Below are positions 63,599 through 64,000 of a stretch of DNA of 64,000 nt, in pieces (the stretch's first letter is position 1; the number at the start of each line of letters is the position of its first letter). A program made the position numbers and the translations under genes. The notes under the pieces were generated by a model. It was not told the DNA's origin and ran no database searches. It saw only the letters and a list, made by a program, of their open reading frames with translations. The DNA comes from Paenibacillus sp. FSL R7-0204. Its GTDB lineage: Bacteria; Bacillota; Bacilli; Paenibacillales; Paenibacillaceae. Location of the stretch: positions 2,108,001-2,172,000 of the forward strand of contig NZ_JBBOCA010000001.1 in NCBI RefSeq assembly GCF_038002225.1. The letters run 5' to 3'.

Positions 63599-64000
63599 AT
63601 GAACAAATCCCGTCATGCGCCCGATATCTGGCTGCTGCTTCCGATACTGGCTTTGCTGGCTATCGGTATGGTAATGGTATACAGTGCCGGGTCCGTTCTG
63701 GGCTTCCGCAATTATGGCGATTCGTTTTATTTTGTCAAAAGACAGATGCTGTTCGCAGGCCTGGGCCTCATCGCGATGTTCATTACGGCGAACACCGATT
63801 ATCTGGTGTTGAAGAGGTTCGCCCGGCCGCTCCTGCTCGTGTGCTTCGCACTGCTGGTGCTGGTGCTGATCCCCGGCATCGGAGTGGTGCGCGGCGGTGC
63901 GCGCAGTTGGCTCGGCATCAGCTCCTTCGGCATACAGCCCTCGGAATTCATGAAGATGGGGATGATCCTCTTCCTGGCCAAATGGCTTGGAACCGAGGAG
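63599..64000 (+). CDS. spoVE: SEDS family protein SpoVE/FtsW, N-terminal part (cut by window end)
   Basis: The first 134 residues of a SEDS-family peptidoglycan polymerase. Hydrophobic helices start at IWLLLPILALLAIGMVMVYS, followed by YFVKRQMLFAGLGLIAMFI and LLLVCFALLVLVLIPGIG; the family hallmark GARSWLGISSFGIQPSEFMK is present near residues 100-120. The ATG at 63599 follows AAGAGGTG. In the Bacillus cluster this position, after murD, is spoVE; a vegetative FtsW cannot be excluded from the visible part. It would pair with SpoVD upstream. Confidence 0.9.
   Translation, partial: MNKSRHAPDIWLLLPILALLAIGMVMVYSAGSVLGFRNYGDSFYFVKRQMLFAGLGLIAMFITANTDYLVLKRFARPLLLVCFALLVLVLIPGIGVVRGGARSWLGISSFGIQPSEFMKMGMILFLAKWLGTEE

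Overview
The window looks like a chromosomal segment of a spore-forming, Gram-positive member of the Bacillales, most probably a Paenibacillus (roughly 50-55% G+C by eye). Evidence: sporulation genes (yqfD, spoVD, the spoVE/ftsW start, rsfA, ylaJ), a bacillithiol gene (bshC), a primary sigma factor of the SigA type, a meso-DAP type murE, T-box control of glyQS, and gene orders shared with Bacillus (phoH-pgpH-ybeY-dgkA-cdd-era-recO-glyQS; dnaG-sigA-trmK-yqfO; mraZ-rsmH-ftsL-pbpB-spoVD-murE-murF-mraY-murD-spoVE). The species call is inference from family knowledge.

Layout. 1-18.4 kb is a housekeeping block on the + strand: end of yqfD, phoH, pgpH, ybeY, dgkA, cdd, a 1-kb repeat-rich gap, era, a small yqzL, recO, a T-box leader with glyQ-glyS, yaiI, dnaG, rpoD, an unknown membrane protein, trmK and the NIF3 gene. 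18.5-19.3 kb holds the RNase P RNA, which reads as an A-type RNA rather than the B-type usual in Bacillus, then a gap with inverted copies of a short repeat. 19.3-24.0 kb carries a divergent aminotransferase/MocR regulator pair and a secreted subtilisin-like protease. 24.2-31.2 kb holds small conserved proteins, a lytic transglycosylase, the cysteine desulfurase/thiI tRNA thiolation pair and two divergent TerC proteins. 31.4-37.5 kb is a typA-ylaH-like neighbourhood with an LCP wall-polymer ligase, an FMN-binding protein, a spore lipoprotein and a PIN-PhoH ATPase. 37.9-43.2 kb has a solute-binding-like protein, a coiled-coil secreted protein, rsfA and panE. 43.3-48.7 kb is an oligopeptide ABC transporter whose oppD is a decayed remnant. 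48.9-64 kb runs from bshC and an S-adenosylhomocysteine hydrolase into the dcw division/wall cluster, cut by the window end inside spoVE/ftsW.

How it works together. The two ends supply peptidoglycan and division functions (dgkA for lipid carrier, mraY/murDEF for precursors, PBPs and SEDS protein for polymerisation). The middle combines translation and RNA functions (ybeY, era, glyQS, trmK, rnpB, typA, thiI) with transport and sulfur/thiol metabolism (cysteine desulfurase, bshC, ahcY).

I found no CRISPR array, prophage, insertion sequence or defence island. The most unusual signals are: (a) an array of TGTA-N5-TACA palindromes between cdd and era with alternating 51/62-bp spacing, a matching copy of which overlaps the rnpB promoter; (b) the A-type-like RNase P RNA; (c) the oppD pseudogene inside an otherwise intact opp operon; and (d) a PcsB-like coiled-coil secreted protein without a recognisable peptidase domain.
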